Both the position numbers and the translations under genes were made by a program. Below, piece after piece: positions 1 to 7,481 of a DNA stretch of 16,562 nt (the first letter of the stretch is position 1; every line of letters begins with the position of its first letter). The stretch covers positions 1 to 16,562 of the forward strand of contig CAKTDK010000024.1 in the NCBI GenBank assembly GCA_934541205.1, written 5' to 3'. The stretch comes from an uncultured Eubacteriales bacterium. Its GTDB lineage: Bacteria > Bacillota > Clostridia > Oscillospirales > RGIG7773. The notes below the pieces were generated by a model that was not told the DNA's origin, did not search any database, and was given only the letters and a program-made list of their open reading frames with translations.

Positions 1-273
1 TTTTTTGTTTCCAATTACTTCGGCGTTTAAAATTGCATCTTGAACTGTTTCTCCGGAAGCTTCATATACTTCTACTTTTCCTTCCTCCTGCGCGTCCCCT
101 ATAAGAGCCTTGTAAAACTGAAACGTCAAATTTACTATTCCGTTTTCATCTATATCAATACCAAGAGCATCAACTATTGACAAATCTTTTATTTCTTTTC
201 CTTTACCGCAGCCGGATAACAAAATCGTTATACAAAAAATCATAATAACAAAACTACGAAATTTTCTTTTCAT
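1..273 (-). CDS. gerAC: GerAC-family spore germination lipoprotein, N-terminal part (cut by window edge)
   Basis: Third gene of a GerA-type germinant receptor operon; only the first 91 codons lie in the window and the reading frame is open at the left edge. The protein starts MKRKFRSF and has a hydrophobic signal segment ending in the lipobox LSGC (Cys at about residue 22). This predicts a lipoprotein anchored on the outer face of the inner spore membrane. The next stretch (DLSIVDALGIDIDENG, then LTFQFY) is the usual start of GerAC domain 1. The ATG at 273 lies 20 bases inside the 3' end of gerAB and has a good upstream ribosome site (AGAAGGAGA), so the two are probably translationally coupled. 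Family knowledge: the C subunit is needed for receptor function together with the A and B subunits. The family call is firm; the germinant cannot be inferred. Confidence 0.88.
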   Translation of the reverse strand, partial: MKRKFRSFVIMIFCITILLSGCGKGKEIKDLSIVDALGIDIDENGIVNLTFQFYKALIGDAQEEGKVEVYEASGETVQDAILNAEVIGNKK

Positions 274-1315
274 TTTTCTTCTTTCTCCTTCTGCAAAATA
301 ATAAAACAAAGTAAGGAAGTAAAATTATTACGGCTCCTATAACCATATTAATTATACGGTTTGAAAAAATATTATATAAATAAGTGTATTTAAATGTTAA
401 GAAATAATCGCCTATAATAAGCAAAACACTTATTATAATAAGACTTATCCATCCTTTTTTTCCTGTAAGGTCCTGTATCATAACAATGATTGATGCAAAA
501 AACGGGATAATACATAGTACCCATAAAGCTACATGAACGGATTCAAATCTTTCTATAAATGTTCCAAGTCCCGTATTTCTTGCAGTTATATAATATATAA
601 AATTAAGATTTGCCGCATATTTTCCGTAACTTAAAATTATAGCAAAAGTCATAAACAATAATAATATTATATATCCCAAAAGCCAAAACACATATTTTTT
701 GTGTATTTTTTCTTTACTTTTTATATAAGGAGACAGCAAAAATAAAAATATTCCGTCTAAAGATGTTGCAGCATTAAATATAGCCTGATTTGAAAGTCCT
801 TTTAAAACATTTCCGCCCAAAGTTATTTTTGAGCTGTTTTCCATGCCGTAATTTAATATAAGTATAGATATTACTGTCATCGAAAATATCAAAAGAGGAA
901 GTAATATTACAGAACTTCTGCTTATACCCTCTATTCCTTTTCTTACACTGTATATAACAACAATAAGACAAGTAACGGCAAAAAATGTATTTGAAAGTTC
1001 CGGAAAAACTCCTATATTATAAAATGAAGTAAAGCTTGAAAGACGCAGCTGCAAAACCACAAATAATAAAATAACAAATATATATGCAAGCCATTTTTTA
1101 TCTTTTAAAACATTTACATACATTTCATTTTTTATCATTAATATAAAAGGAAGGACAATAAGATAGTTTAATATTCCGCCTATAACATTACTTATTAAAA
1201 TAAAGCCTAATTCCTGAACGCTTTCCGTAACAGTAATATTAAATATCAGCATAATAAATTTCATTAAAAAAATCAGAAAAAAACATTGATTATCCGATAT
1301 TTTTTTATTTATCAT
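254..1315 (-). CDS. gerAB: GerAB-family spore germination permease-like subunit
   Basis: Integral membrane B subunit of a GerA-type germinant receptor, 353 aa, a normal length for the family. It is hydrophobic almost throughout, with about ten predicted membrane segments separated by short charged loops, and ends in a basic tail (RRRKKKNEKK). GerAB proteins belong to the amino acid/polyamine/organocation (APC) transporter superfamily and are thought to form the germinant-binding part of the receptor in the inner spore membrane. The ATG at 1315 is one base after the gerAA stop and is preceded by a strong GAGGAGG ribosome site located inside the last codons of gerAA. The 3' end overlaps the gerAC start. 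This A-B-C order with tight junctions is the classic tricistronic arrangement. Specificity cannot be read from the sequence. Confidence 0.92.
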   Translation of the reverse strand: MINKKISDNQCFFLIFLMKFIMLIFNITVTESVQELGFILISNVIGGILNYLIVLPFILMIKNEMYVNVLKDKKWLAYIFVILLFVVLQLRLSSFTSFYNIGVFPELSNTFFAVTCLIVVIYSVRKGIEGISRSSVILLPLLIFSMTVISILILNYGMENSSKITLGGNVLKGLSNQAIFNAATSLDGIFLFLLSPYIKSKEKIHKKYVFWLLGYIILLLFMTFAIILSYGKYAANLNFIYYITARNTGLGTFIERFESVHVALWVLCIIPFFASIIVMIQDLTGKKGWISLIIISVLLIIGDYFLTFKYTYLYNIFSNRIINMVIGAVIILLPYFVLLFCRRRKKKNEKKIS

Positions 1316-1316
1316 A

Positions 1317-2882
1317 TTATTCCTCCTCTTTTTTTCTTATTTTTTCATCTGTTCCCGTCATATTTTCAATTTCAGTAGTATTTTTTAAAAAAGGCCATGA
1401 AGAACGTACAAACATATCTCTTTGCGCAGTTTTATCAAATGGAGCTAAAGGAGAAAGATACGGAACTCCAAAACTTTTTAAAGAACATAAATGTATTAAA
1501 ACAACAGACAAAACAAGCATAATACCGTAAAATCCGCAAAATCCTGCCGCTAATATAAAAATATATCTTAAAATAAAAACTGTTTCATAAATTTCTGATA
1601 CCGCAAAGGAGGCGATAGCTGTCAGGGCAACAATTATAACCATCGGTGCTCCCATTATTCCCGCAGAAACCGCTGCATCTCCTATAACCAAAGCTCCAAC
1701 TATACCTATTGCTTGTCCTACAGGCTTTGGAAGTCTTATTCCCGCTTCTCTTAAAAGCTCATATATAAAATGTATCAGAAGAGCTTCTAAAACTATCGGG
1801 AACGGCGTAGTCTGCTGACTTTTGGCTATATTATACAAAATAGATGGAGGTAACGCCTCCTGATGAAACGTAGTCAGAGCAACATAAAATGCCGGGAGAA
1901 AAAGCGATATAAAAAGAGCAATAAATCTCACCCATCTTATAACCGTACCGTAAAACATCCGCTGATAATAATCCTCAGGATTTTGTAAAACCTCCGCAAA
2001 AATATAAGGAACATAAAGGCAAAAAGGAGTTCCATCAAGCATAACTCCTACTCTTCCTTCTGAAATTTTTCCGCATAAAACGTCCGGCCTATCTGTTACT
2101 CCCACAGTCGGAAACATAGAATATATATTTTCTTCCAAATACGGCTCTATATATCCTGATTCCATTACATAATCTAAATCTACTGTATTAAGCCTCTTTT
2201 TTATTTCTTTTAATACTTTTTTTGTTACTTTATCTTCTATATATACAAGAGCATAATTTGTCCTTGATTTTTCCCCTATTATTCCCATTTCAAACTTCAA
2301 TTCACTGCTTTTTATGTTCTTTCTCATAAGAGAAATATTTGTGGCAAGAACTTCTACGAAACCGTCTTTAGGGCCTCTTACCACAACTGTAGTATCAGAT
2401 TCTTCAACACTTCTTTGAGATATTTCTTGAAGGCCCGTCAAAGCTCCCATTTTATAACCGTCTATTAAAATACCACAGAAGCCGCCCATTATTTTTACTA
2501 TAAACTCATCAAGATATTGAGTTTCTTCCAATTCACTGACAGTTACGACCGAGTCCATAACTTCTCTGTAAATATTATAATTATAAGTTAAAGAATGAGT
2601 AAAATCGTGCTTTAATATAGGCTCAATTATACTTAAAGTGGTAATTTCCTTGCTGTATAAATTGGAAAAGGCTACAATCGCCATTTTTATACCGTCTTTT
2701 GTAAACCGCTTTATTACAAGATCAGTACAATTTTTAAAATCATCCTGAATATATTTTAAATTGTTATCTATTGAATCATAAAATTCTTTTTCATATTTCG
2801 GAGAAATATCATCACTTTGATTTTCACTTTCCATTTTCATGTTTTTATAAGCAAAAAATTTATTTTTTATTTTTTCAAACAT
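1317..2882 (-). CDS. gerAA: GerAA-family spore germination protein
   Basis: A subunit of a GerA-type germinant receptor, 521 aa from the start chosen here. The N-terminal half is soluble (about residues 1-310), with family landmarks such as NLKYIQDDF near residue 41, RGPKDGFVE near 169 and RPDVLCGKISEGRVGVMLDGTP near 265. The C-terminal half carries about five membrane segments (from about residue 317 to 465), including LPKPVGQAIGIVGALVIGDAA. It ends in a charged cytoplasmic tail rich in Lys and Glu. Another in-frame ATG exists at 2894, but it overlaps the ribosome site AGGATGGTGA; the ATG at 2882 has proper spacing, so I use that one. First gene of the ger operon, divergent from the DUF1287 gene. 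Family knowledge places such operons under forespore control. Confidence 0.93.
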   Translation of the reverse strand: MFEKIKNKFFAYKNMKMESENQSDDISPKYEKEFYDSIDNNLKYIQDDFKNCTDLVIKRFTKDGIKMAIVAFSNLYSKEITTLSIIEPILKHDFTHSLTYNYNIYREVMDSVVTVSELEETQYLDEFIVKIMGGFCGILIDGYKMGALTGLQEISQRSVEESDTTVVVRGPKDGFVEVLATNISLMRKNIKSSELKFEMGIIGEKSRTNYALVYIEDKVTKKVLKEIKKRLNTVDLDYVMESGYIEPYLEENIYSMFPTVGVTDRPDVLCGKISEGRVGVMLDGTPFCLYVPYIFAEVLQNPEDYYQRMFYGTVIRWVRFIALFISLFLPAFYVALTTFHQEALPPSILYNIAKSQQTTPFPIVLEALLIHFIYELLREAGIRLPKPVGQAIGIVGALVIGDAAVSAGIMGAPMVIIVALTAIASFAVSEIYETVFILRYIFILAAGFCGFYGIMLVLSVVLIHLCSLKSFGVPYLSPLAPFDKTAQRDMFVRSSWPFLKNTTEIENMTGTDEKIRKKEEE

Positions 2883-2887
2883 AAGCT

Positions 2888-2897
2888 TCACCATCCT
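2888..2897 (-). promoter_or_regulatory. Ribosome binding site deciding the gerAA start
   Basis: On the minus strand this reads AGGATGGTGA, which pairs with the 16S 3' end apart from one extra T. It contains the in-frame ATG at 2894, too close to act as a start, and sits properly before the ATG at 2882. Confidence 0.6.
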
Positions 2898-2914
2898 TTT
2901 TATATTTTTACCAT

Positions 2915-2925
2915 ATTATAAAATG
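2915..2925 (-). promoter_or_regulatory. Candidate promoter -10 region of the gerAA operon
   Basis: On the minus strand 2925-2919 reads CATTTTA, which fits the forespore sigma-G -10 pattern (CATnnTA). It overlaps TATAAT at 2920-2915, a sigma-A style -10. I do not see a convincing -35 at the right distance for either sigma factor, so this is only a candidate. Sigma-G control would be expected from the family. Confidence 0.25.
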
Positions 2926-2944
2926 TTAATCTCAATAAAATAAA

Positions 2945-2973
2945 TTGTTCTTTTACAAAATATATGTTAAAAT
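2945..2973 (+). promoter_or_regulatory. Candidate sigma-A promoter of the DUF1287 gene
   Basis: TTGTTC at 2945-2950, a 17-base spacer, then an extended -10 TGTTAAAAT (TG at 2965-2966, hexamer TAAAAT at 2968-2973). The -35 matches only the first three consensus bases, but the extended -10 is good. Transcription would begin near 2980, giving a leader of under 30 bases. Confidence 0.45.
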
Positions 2974-3007
2974 AAAGCAAATTTTATAAAAGGACAGTTT
3001 TAATGTT

Positions 3008-3667
3008 ATGACAAAAAAGAATATAAAAAAAATACTGCTTTTTATAAGTATAGCTGCTGTTATAATTATTTTTATATATATTTTGTACCATTTTAATATC
3101 ATCCCCCATAAAACCTATACAAATTCTGATTTCAATATAGAACTCTATACAAGCCAAACAGATATGGATAAGGACAAAATTGACGATCAAACAGATATTT
3201 TAAAAAATGCAAAAGCATACATAAAAACAAAACCCAAATACAAAAGTAAATATTATGCCGGTGGTTACCCCGACGACGGTTATGGAGTATGTACCGATGT
3301 TGTAGCTTTTTCTCTAAAAAATGCAGGATATGATTTAATGGAGCTTGTCAATAAGGATATTTTAGAAAACAGAGATAAGTACAATATTGAAACCATAGAT
3401 AAAAATATTGATTTTCGAAGAGTCCGCAATCTTAAAGTTTATTTTGAAAATACAGCTATACAGTTGACAACCGATGAAAAAGACATAAAAGATTGGCAAG
3501 GCGGAGATATTGTAATTTTTAAAAACCATATAGGAATCGTTTCAGATAAAAGAAACAGAAACGGGATTTCGTTAGTCATCCACCACGCCAATCCTTTTCA
3601 AATAAGATATGAAGAAGATATTTTGGAAAACCGCAATGATATAATAGGACATTACAGGATAAATTAA
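3008..3667 (+). CDS. DUF1287 family membrane-anchored protein, possible cysteine hydrolase
   Basis: 219 aa with one N-terminal membrane segment (about residues 8-29, ILLFISIAAVIIIFIYIL), so it is likely anchored with its C-terminal domain outside the cytoplasm. The rest fits the DUF1287 family (relatives include E. coli YijF): GGYPDDGYGVCTDVV (residues 85-99, Cys95), NIDFRRVRNL (133-142), GGDIVIF, HIGIVSD (174-180) and HHANP (192-196). A Cys at a helix start followed by a His in an HxGIV strand resembles the NlpC/P60 papain-like fold, so a cell-wall hydrolase role is possible but is inference. Residues 52-63 have the spacing DxDxDxIxDxxD, like calcium-binding thrombospondin type 3 loops. Ribosome site AAAAGGA at 2988-2994. 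The gene lies alone between a divergent promoter region and a shared terminator. Confidence 0.82.
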   Translation: MTKKNIKKILLFISIAAVIIIFIYILYHFNIIPHKTYTNSDFNIELYTSQTDMDKDKIDDQTDILKNAKAYIKTKPKYKSKYYAGGYPDDGYGVCTDVVAFSLKNAGYDLMELVNKDILENRDKYNIETIDKNIDFRRVRNLKVYFENTAIQLTTDEKDIKDWQGGDIVIFKNHIGIVSDKRNRNGISLVIHHANPFQIRYEEDILENRNDIIGHYRIN

Positions 3668-3699
3668 AACAAGGTGCAAAAGCACCTTGTTTTAATTTA
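3660..3699. terminator. Bidirectional terminator between convergent genes
   Basis: A perfect 18-bp inverted repeat (arms 3660-3677 and 3682-3699, loop AAAA) with GC-rich core AAGGTGC/GCACCTT and A/T-rich outer ends, so a U-rich tract follows the hairpin on either strand. It serves the DUF1287 gene (plus) and the XRE gene (minus). Both TAA stop codons (3665-3667 plus, 3697-3699 minus) lie inside the arms. Confidence 0.85.
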
Positions 3700-4479
3700 T
3701 TTTCCTCTTAAAAGCATAAGCAACGGAGGAACATACATATACGGGCCTTCTATTCTATACATCAGTTCCCCACTACCGCTTTCTTTTATTGTCAGCGGGA
3801 ATGGAAGATTTTTAACAGCTTTCGCCGTATCGTTTTCTGAAATATTGGCTTTTTTCGCAATATCTGATAATGAAACATACAAATCAAAATCCTTGTTTGT
3901 CAATTCATATATTGCATACATCGTTTTCAAAACATTAATATCCATCAATTTTTCTAAAGACAAATATACTTCCAATATCTTCGTTATTTCAGGACTCTTA
4001 TATTTTTTACTGTCTGCAAAAAATATTCCACTACCTGTATATATTGTGCTTCCTCCTGGTTCAGACATTGTTGAAATTCCTTCTTTATATGGTGTGTCTT
4101 CCAAACTGTAATTTTTGCTCGTATCCCAAGGCACATAACTTTTATACCCTCGGGTACATATTACTTCATGCAACAAAACAGCTAACCTGAAAGCATTGTC
4201 AAATACTTTTTCTTCAGGCAAAGACTGAAACAATGATTTAATTTCCAAATATATATTTTCAAGTGTATACGAAGACCTATATCCCATCAGTTCATCAATA
4301 CTTACCTCAAACAATGATGCAATTTCTGGAAGAAACTGAATATCCGGACAACATTGACCGGACTCCCATTTTGAAACTGCCTGGTTTGTAACTCCAATCG
4401 CATTTGCAAGGTTTTCCTGCGTCATATTTTTTTGACGGCGCAAAAATCCAATCTGTTCGCCAATTTTAATATTATACAT
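3697..4479 (-). CDS. XRE-family transcriptional regulator with C-terminal effector-like region
   Basis: 260 aa from the start chosen here. Residues about 4-60 form a lambda-Cro/C1 type helix-turn-helix (IGEQIGFLRRQKNMTQENLA, then VTNQAVSKWESG), followed by the common clostridial extension LPEIASLFEVSIDELMGY. The remaining roughly 190 residues are not a domain I recognise. Near the C-terminus LSDIAKKANISENDTAKAVKNL looks like a second, winged-helix type HTH followed by a strand-like GELMYRIEGPYMY. An in-frame GTG at 4488 lies inside the ribosome site AGGGGTGA, so ATG 4479 is preferred. The gene is downstream of leuB in the same direction but separated by a terminator and its own promoter, so it is probably a separate unit. 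Its targets are unknown; nothing ties it to amino acid control beyond position. Confidence 0.8.
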   Translation of the reverse strand: MYNIKIGEQIGFLRRQKNMTQENLANAIGVTNQAVSKWESGQCCPDIQFLPEIASLFEVSIDELMGYRSSYTLENIYLEIKSLFQSLPEEKVFDNAFRLAVLLHEVICTRGYKSYVPWDTSKNYSLEDTPYKEGISTMSEPGGSTIYTGSGIFFADSKKYKSPEITKILEVYLSLEKLMDINVLKTMYAIYELTNKDFDLYVSLSDIAKKANISENDTAKAVKNLPFPLTIKESGSGELMYRIEGPYMYVPPLLMLLRGK

Positions 4480-4484
4480 TATTT

Positions 4485-4492
4485 TCACCCCT
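4485..4492 (-). promoter_or_regulatory. Ribosome binding site deciding the XRE gene start
   Basis: Minus strand AGGGGTGA, one mismatch to the anti-16S pairing sequence, ending five bases before ATG 4479. It includes the alternative in-frame GTG at 4488, which therefore is unlikely to be the start. Confidence 0.6.
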
Positions 4493-4504
4493 GTTTATTT
4501 ATTA

Positions 4505-4514
4505 TGCAGCTGCA
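4505..4514. promoter_or_regulatory. 10-bp palindrome at the XRE gene start point, possible operator
   Basis: TGCAGCTGCA is a perfect palindrome lying just downstream of the predicted -10, at about the transcription start of the XRE gene. Many XRE regulators repress themselves from such a site. Binding is inference; the palindrome is directly visible. Confidence 0.3.
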
Positions 4515-4519
4515 ATTAT

Positions 4520-4548
4520 ATTGTAATAGCATAATATTATTAAATCAA
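4520..4548 (-). promoter_or_regulatory. Sigma-A promoter of the XRE regulator gene
   Basis: Minus strand TTGATT (4548-4543), 17-base spacer, TACAAT (4525-4520). Four of six -35 bases and five of six -10 bases match consensus. Predicted start near 4513, about 33 bases before the ATG. Confidence 0.6.
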
Positions 4549-4571
4549 CAACGCATTAGTTTGATGATTTT

Positions 4572-4604
4572 ATCTTTTATCCAACTGTAAGTTGGATAAA
4601 AGAT
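4572..4604. repeat. Perfect 15-bp inverted repeat between leuB terminator and XRE promoter
   Basis: Arms 4572-4586 and 4590-4604 around a GTA loop (ATCTTTTATCCAACT and its complement). It would form a stable hairpin, but on neither strand is it followed by a proper U tract. It may be a backup terminator fold after leuB, a protein-binding site upstream of the XRE promoter, or a remnant. Its role is unassigned. Confidence 0.5.
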
Positions 4605-4608
4605 TTAA

Positions 4609-4642
4609 AAAAAGTATGGGCAAAAGTTTGCCCATACTTTTT
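4609..4642 (-). terminator. Intrinsic terminator of the ilv-leu operon
   Basis: A 16-bp inverted repeat (arms 4609-4624 and 4627-4642, core GTATGGGC/GCCCATAC) directly overlapping the leuB stop codon. On the minus strand it ends in a run of seven T. This is a clear rho-independent terminator and marks the end of the operon. Confidence 0.88.
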
Positions 4643-5717
4643 AAATAAGACTTGAAATAATATCGCCCATTTCAGAGGTTGAAACGAGCTTATCTTTCTC
4701 GTCTTTATATATATCTTTTGTTCTGTAGCCCATATCAAGAGCTTTTGAAACCGCATCGTCTATGGCTTTGCTTTCCTCCATCATATCAAAGGAATATTTA
4801 AGCATCATAGATACCGACAAAATTGTGGCAATCGGATTTGCAATATTTTGTCCCGCAATATCAGGAGCGCTGCCGTGAATAGGCTCATAAAGTCCCATAG
4901 TTCCTTCACCAATTGACGCTGAAGGCAAAAGTCCGATAGAACCTGTCACCATGCTCGCCTCATCTGACAAAATGTCCCCGAACATATTACTTGTTACAAC
5001 AACATCAAACTGAGACGGATTTTTTACAATCTGCATTGCCGCATTGTCAACCAACATATCCTCACAGGAAACATCGGGATAATCCTTAGAAATATTATGG
5101 ATAACTTCTCTCCAAAGTCTTGAGCTTTCAAGAACATTTGCCTTATCAATGCTTATAACTCTCTTATTTCTCTTTTTTGCAAGCTCAAAAGCAAGACGCC
5201 CTATTCTTTCAACTTCTTTAACGTTATATTTCTCCGTGTCATAAGCCGCTTTTACTCCGTTATCGTCAACAATAGCCCTGTCTCCGAAATAAATTCCTCC
5301 TATAAGCTCACGGACTATCATTATATCAATGCCTTTTTCAGCAATTTCATTTTTCAAAGGACAGGCGTCCTTCAATACATTATACATAACTGCGGGACGA
5401 AGATTTGCATAAAGCCCCAATGCAGAGCGTATTCCCAAAAGTCCTTTTTCCGGTCTTAAATGTCCGGGAAGAGTGTCCCATTTTGGCCCTCCCACAGCGC
5501 CAAGTATAACGCTGTCACTTTTTTTACAGATATCTATAGTTTCCTGAGGAAGAGGCTCTCCCGTTTTATCAATAGCTATTCCGCCCATTAAAACATCCGT
5601 AAAATTAAATTTTACATCATATTTTTCAGACACTCTGTTAAGCACCTTTATAGCTTCGTTTACTATTTCGGGGCCTATTCCGTCACCTTTTATTACCGCA
5701 ATATTAAGTTCTCTCAT
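4641..5717 (-). CDS. leuB: 3-isopropylmalate dehydrogenase
   Basis: Oxidises and decarboxylates (2R,3S)-3-isopropylmalate to 2-oxoisocaproate with NAD+ in leucine synthesis; in a citramalate pathway the same activity converts 3-methylmalate to 2-oxobutyrate. 358 aa, full length for the family. Visible family features: GDGIGPEIV (11-19), RSALGLYANLRP (97-108), VRELIGGIYFG with Tyr143, Lys192 in SIDKANVLE, metal-binding Asp224, Asp248 and Asp252, and the NAD-site stretch GSAPDIAGQNIANPIA (282-297). The ATG at 5717 is two bases past the leuD stop and has AAAGGAGA as ribosome site. Last gene of the operon; a terminator follows at once. Two substrates for one enzyme is an inference from the cimA gene upstream. 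Confidence 0.96.
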   Translation of the reverse strand: MRELNIAVIKGDGIGPEIVNEAIKVLNRVSEKYDVKFNFTDVLMGGIAIDKTGEPLPQETIDICKKSDSVILGAVGGPKWDTLPGHLRPEKGLLGIRSALGLYANLRPAVMYNVLKDACPLKNEIAEKGIDIMIVRELIGGIYFGDRAIVDDNGVKAAYDTEKYNVKEVERIGRLAFELAKKRNKRVISIDKANVLESSRLWREVIHNISKDYPDVSCEDMLVDNAAMQIVKNPSQFDVVVTSNMFGDILSDEASMVTGSIGLLPSASIGEGTMGLYEPIHGSAPDIAGQNIANPIATILSVSMMLKYSFDMMEESKAIDDAVSKALDMGYRTKDIYKDEKDKLVSTSEMGDIISSLI

Positions 5718-5719
5718 TT

Positions 5720-6211
5720 TTAAAATTCTCCTTTTTTAGCCAAATTCAAAAGTCCGTTATTTTTTATTATGTTCTGTATAAAAGGAGGAAACGGCTGAGC
5801 CTGATAAGTTTCATTTTTTGTAATATTTGTAATAACTCCCGTATCAAAATCAACAGCAACTTCATCTCCGGCGCAAATGCTGTCCACCGCTTTCTCGCAT
5901 TCTAAAATTGCAAGACCTATATTAATGGAATTTCTGTAAAATATTCTTGCAAAACTTTTTGCAATAACGCAGGATACTCCGGAAGTTTTTATCGCCAAAG
6001 GAGCATGTTCTCTTGAAGAACCGCATCCGAAGTTTTTGTCAGCAACGATTATATCTCCCTGTTGTACTTTTGAAGCAAAATCCTTATCAATATCTTCCAT
6101 ACAATGAAGAGCAAGCTCTTTTGCATCAGAAGTATTTAGGTATCTTGCCGGAATAATAACATCTGTATCAACATTTTTTCCGTATTTAAAAACTTTTCCC
6201 TGTGCGTTCAT
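5720..6211 (-). CDS. leuD: 3-isopropylmalate dehydratase small subunit
   Basis: Small subunit of the aconitase-family isomerase LeuCD, which converts 2-isopropylmalate to 3-isopropylmalate and, with CimA, citramalate to 3-methylmalate through citraconate. 163 aa, the short LeuD form typical of Clostridia and archaea. Signature stretches: YGKNVDTDVIIPARYL (10-25) and FGCGSSREHAPLAI (61-74), the swivel-domain substrate-recognition loop. The start ATG directly follows the leuC stop with no gap; its ribosome site AAGGAGGA is formed by the last leuC codons (Lys-Glu-Glu). That tight join fits equal production of the two subunits. Confidence 0.95.
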   Translation of the reverse strand: MNAQGKVFKYGKNVDTDVIIPARYLNTSDAKELALHCMEDIDKDFASKVQQGDIIVADKNFGCGSSREHAPLAIKTSGVSCVIAKSFARIFYRNSINIGLAILECEKAVDSICAGDEVAVDFDTGVITNITKNETYQAQPFPPFIQNIIKNNGLLNLAKKGEF

Positions 6212-7480
6212 TTAATTTTCCTCCTTCGGACAAGAAATTTTACCGTCTATTGCACTTTGAGCCGCTACATAAGGACTAGCAAGATATACTTCACTTTCTG
6301 GGTGTCCCATTCTTCCAACAAAGTTTCTGTTAGTGGTAGCAACAGCTCTTTCACCTTTTGCAAGTATGCCCATATGTCCTCCAAGACACGGACCGCATGT
6401 TGGAGTTGAAACTATACATCCTGCTTCAACAAAAGTTTTAAGATATCCAAGCTCCATAGCCTCAAGATATATTTTTTGAGTACAGGGAATAACAATTGTT
6501 CTGACTCTCTTATTTACCTTTTTACCTTTTAAAATACTTGCCGCCTGTTCAAGATCGGAAAGTCTACCGTTTGTACAAGACCCTATAACTACCTGATCTA
6601 TCTCTATATCTCCTATTTGATCAAAAGTTTTTGCATTTTCCGGTAAATGCGGAAAAGCAACAGTAGGTTTAATCTCTGATAAATCAATATTATAAACTTT
6701 ATCATACAAAGCGTCGTCGTCAGCTTTAAAAACTTCATATTTTTTATCTGAATGTTTACTAACATAATCAAGAGTAATATCGTCAACCTCAAAAATACCA
6801 TTTTTAGCTCCGGCCTCTATAGCCATATTGGCAATACAGAATCTTGCGTCCATTGAAAGTTCCTTTAATCCTTCACCGCAAAATTCCATTGATTTATAAA
6901 GAGCTCCGTCAACACCTATCATACCGATAATATGTAATATAGCGTCTTTCCCAGTTACAAATTTTGAAAGCTTTCCAGTAAGATTAAATTTTATAGCAGA
7001 AGGAACTTTAAACCATGCTTTTCCGGTAGCCATACCAAAAGCCATATCAGTACTTCCAACTCCTGTTGAAAAAGCTCCAAGCGCTCCGTAAGTACAGGTA
7101 TGAGAATCGGCACCTATTACAACATCCCCACAGGTAACAAGACCTTTTTCAGGCAAAAGCGCATGTTCAACGCCCATTTCACCTACATCAAAAAAGTTTA
7201 AAATATCTTTTTCATAAGCAAAATCACGGGTTCTTTTGCACTGTTCAGCCGCTTTTATATCTTTGTTTGGAGTAAAATGGTCCAAAACCATCGCAATTTT
7301 TGTTTTATCAAAAACATCTTCAAGGCCGTTTTTTTCAAACTCATTAATAGCAACAGGAGATGTTACATCGTTTCCAAGTACCAAATCCACGTCCGCCATA
7401 ATAAGCTGTCCGCTTGAAACCTCATCAAGTCCGGCATGCTTTGCCAAAACCTTTTGAGTCATAGTCATAGGTTTGCTCAT
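6212..7480 (-). CDS. leuC: 3-isopropylmalate dehydratase large subunit
   Basis: Catalytic, iron-sulfur subunit of isopropylmalate isomerase. 422 aa, the shorter LeuC/HacA-type form rather than the roughly 470-aa proteobacterial type. The three [4Fe-4S] cysteines are visible: Cys302 in VIGSCTNGRL and Cys362/Cys365 in TPTCGPCLGGHMG. Other aconitase-family features include LDHFTPNKD (66-74) and GADSHTCTYGALGAF (123-137). The ATG at 7480 has AGAGGA nine bases upstream and begins one base after the cimA stop, so it is translated in line with it. Given the citramalate synthase upstream it may act on both citramalate and isopropylmalate; this dual use is known from methanogens and Leptospira but is inferred here. 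Confidence 0.96.
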   Translation of the reverse strand: MSKPMTMTQKVLAKHAGLDEVSSGQLIMADVDLVLGNDVTSPVAINEFEKNGLEDVFDKTKIAMVLDHFTPNKDIKAAEQCKRTRDFAYEKDILNFFDVGEMGVEHALLPEKGLVTCGDVVIGADSHTCTYGALGAFSTGVGSTDMAFGMATGKAWFKVPSAIKFNLTGKLSKFVTGKDAILHIIGMIGVDGALYKSMEFCGEGLKELSMDARFCIANMAIEAGAKNGIFEVDDITLDYVSKHSDKKYEVFKADDDALYDKVYNIDLSEIKPTVAFPHLPENAKTFDQIGDIEIDQVVIGSCTNGRLSDLEQAASILKGKKVNKRVRTIVIPCTQKIYLEAMELGYLKTFVEAGCIVSTPTCGPCLGGHMGILAKGERAVATTNRNFVGRMGHPESEVYLASPYVAAQSAIDGKISCPKEEN

Positions 7481-7481
7481 A

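Noticed and set aside
3674..4111. Plus-strand open frame of about 145 codons opposite the XRE gene
   Set aside because: It lies within a gene with a clear HTH domain on the other strand and starts inside the terminator hairpin; no domain or ribosome site supports it.
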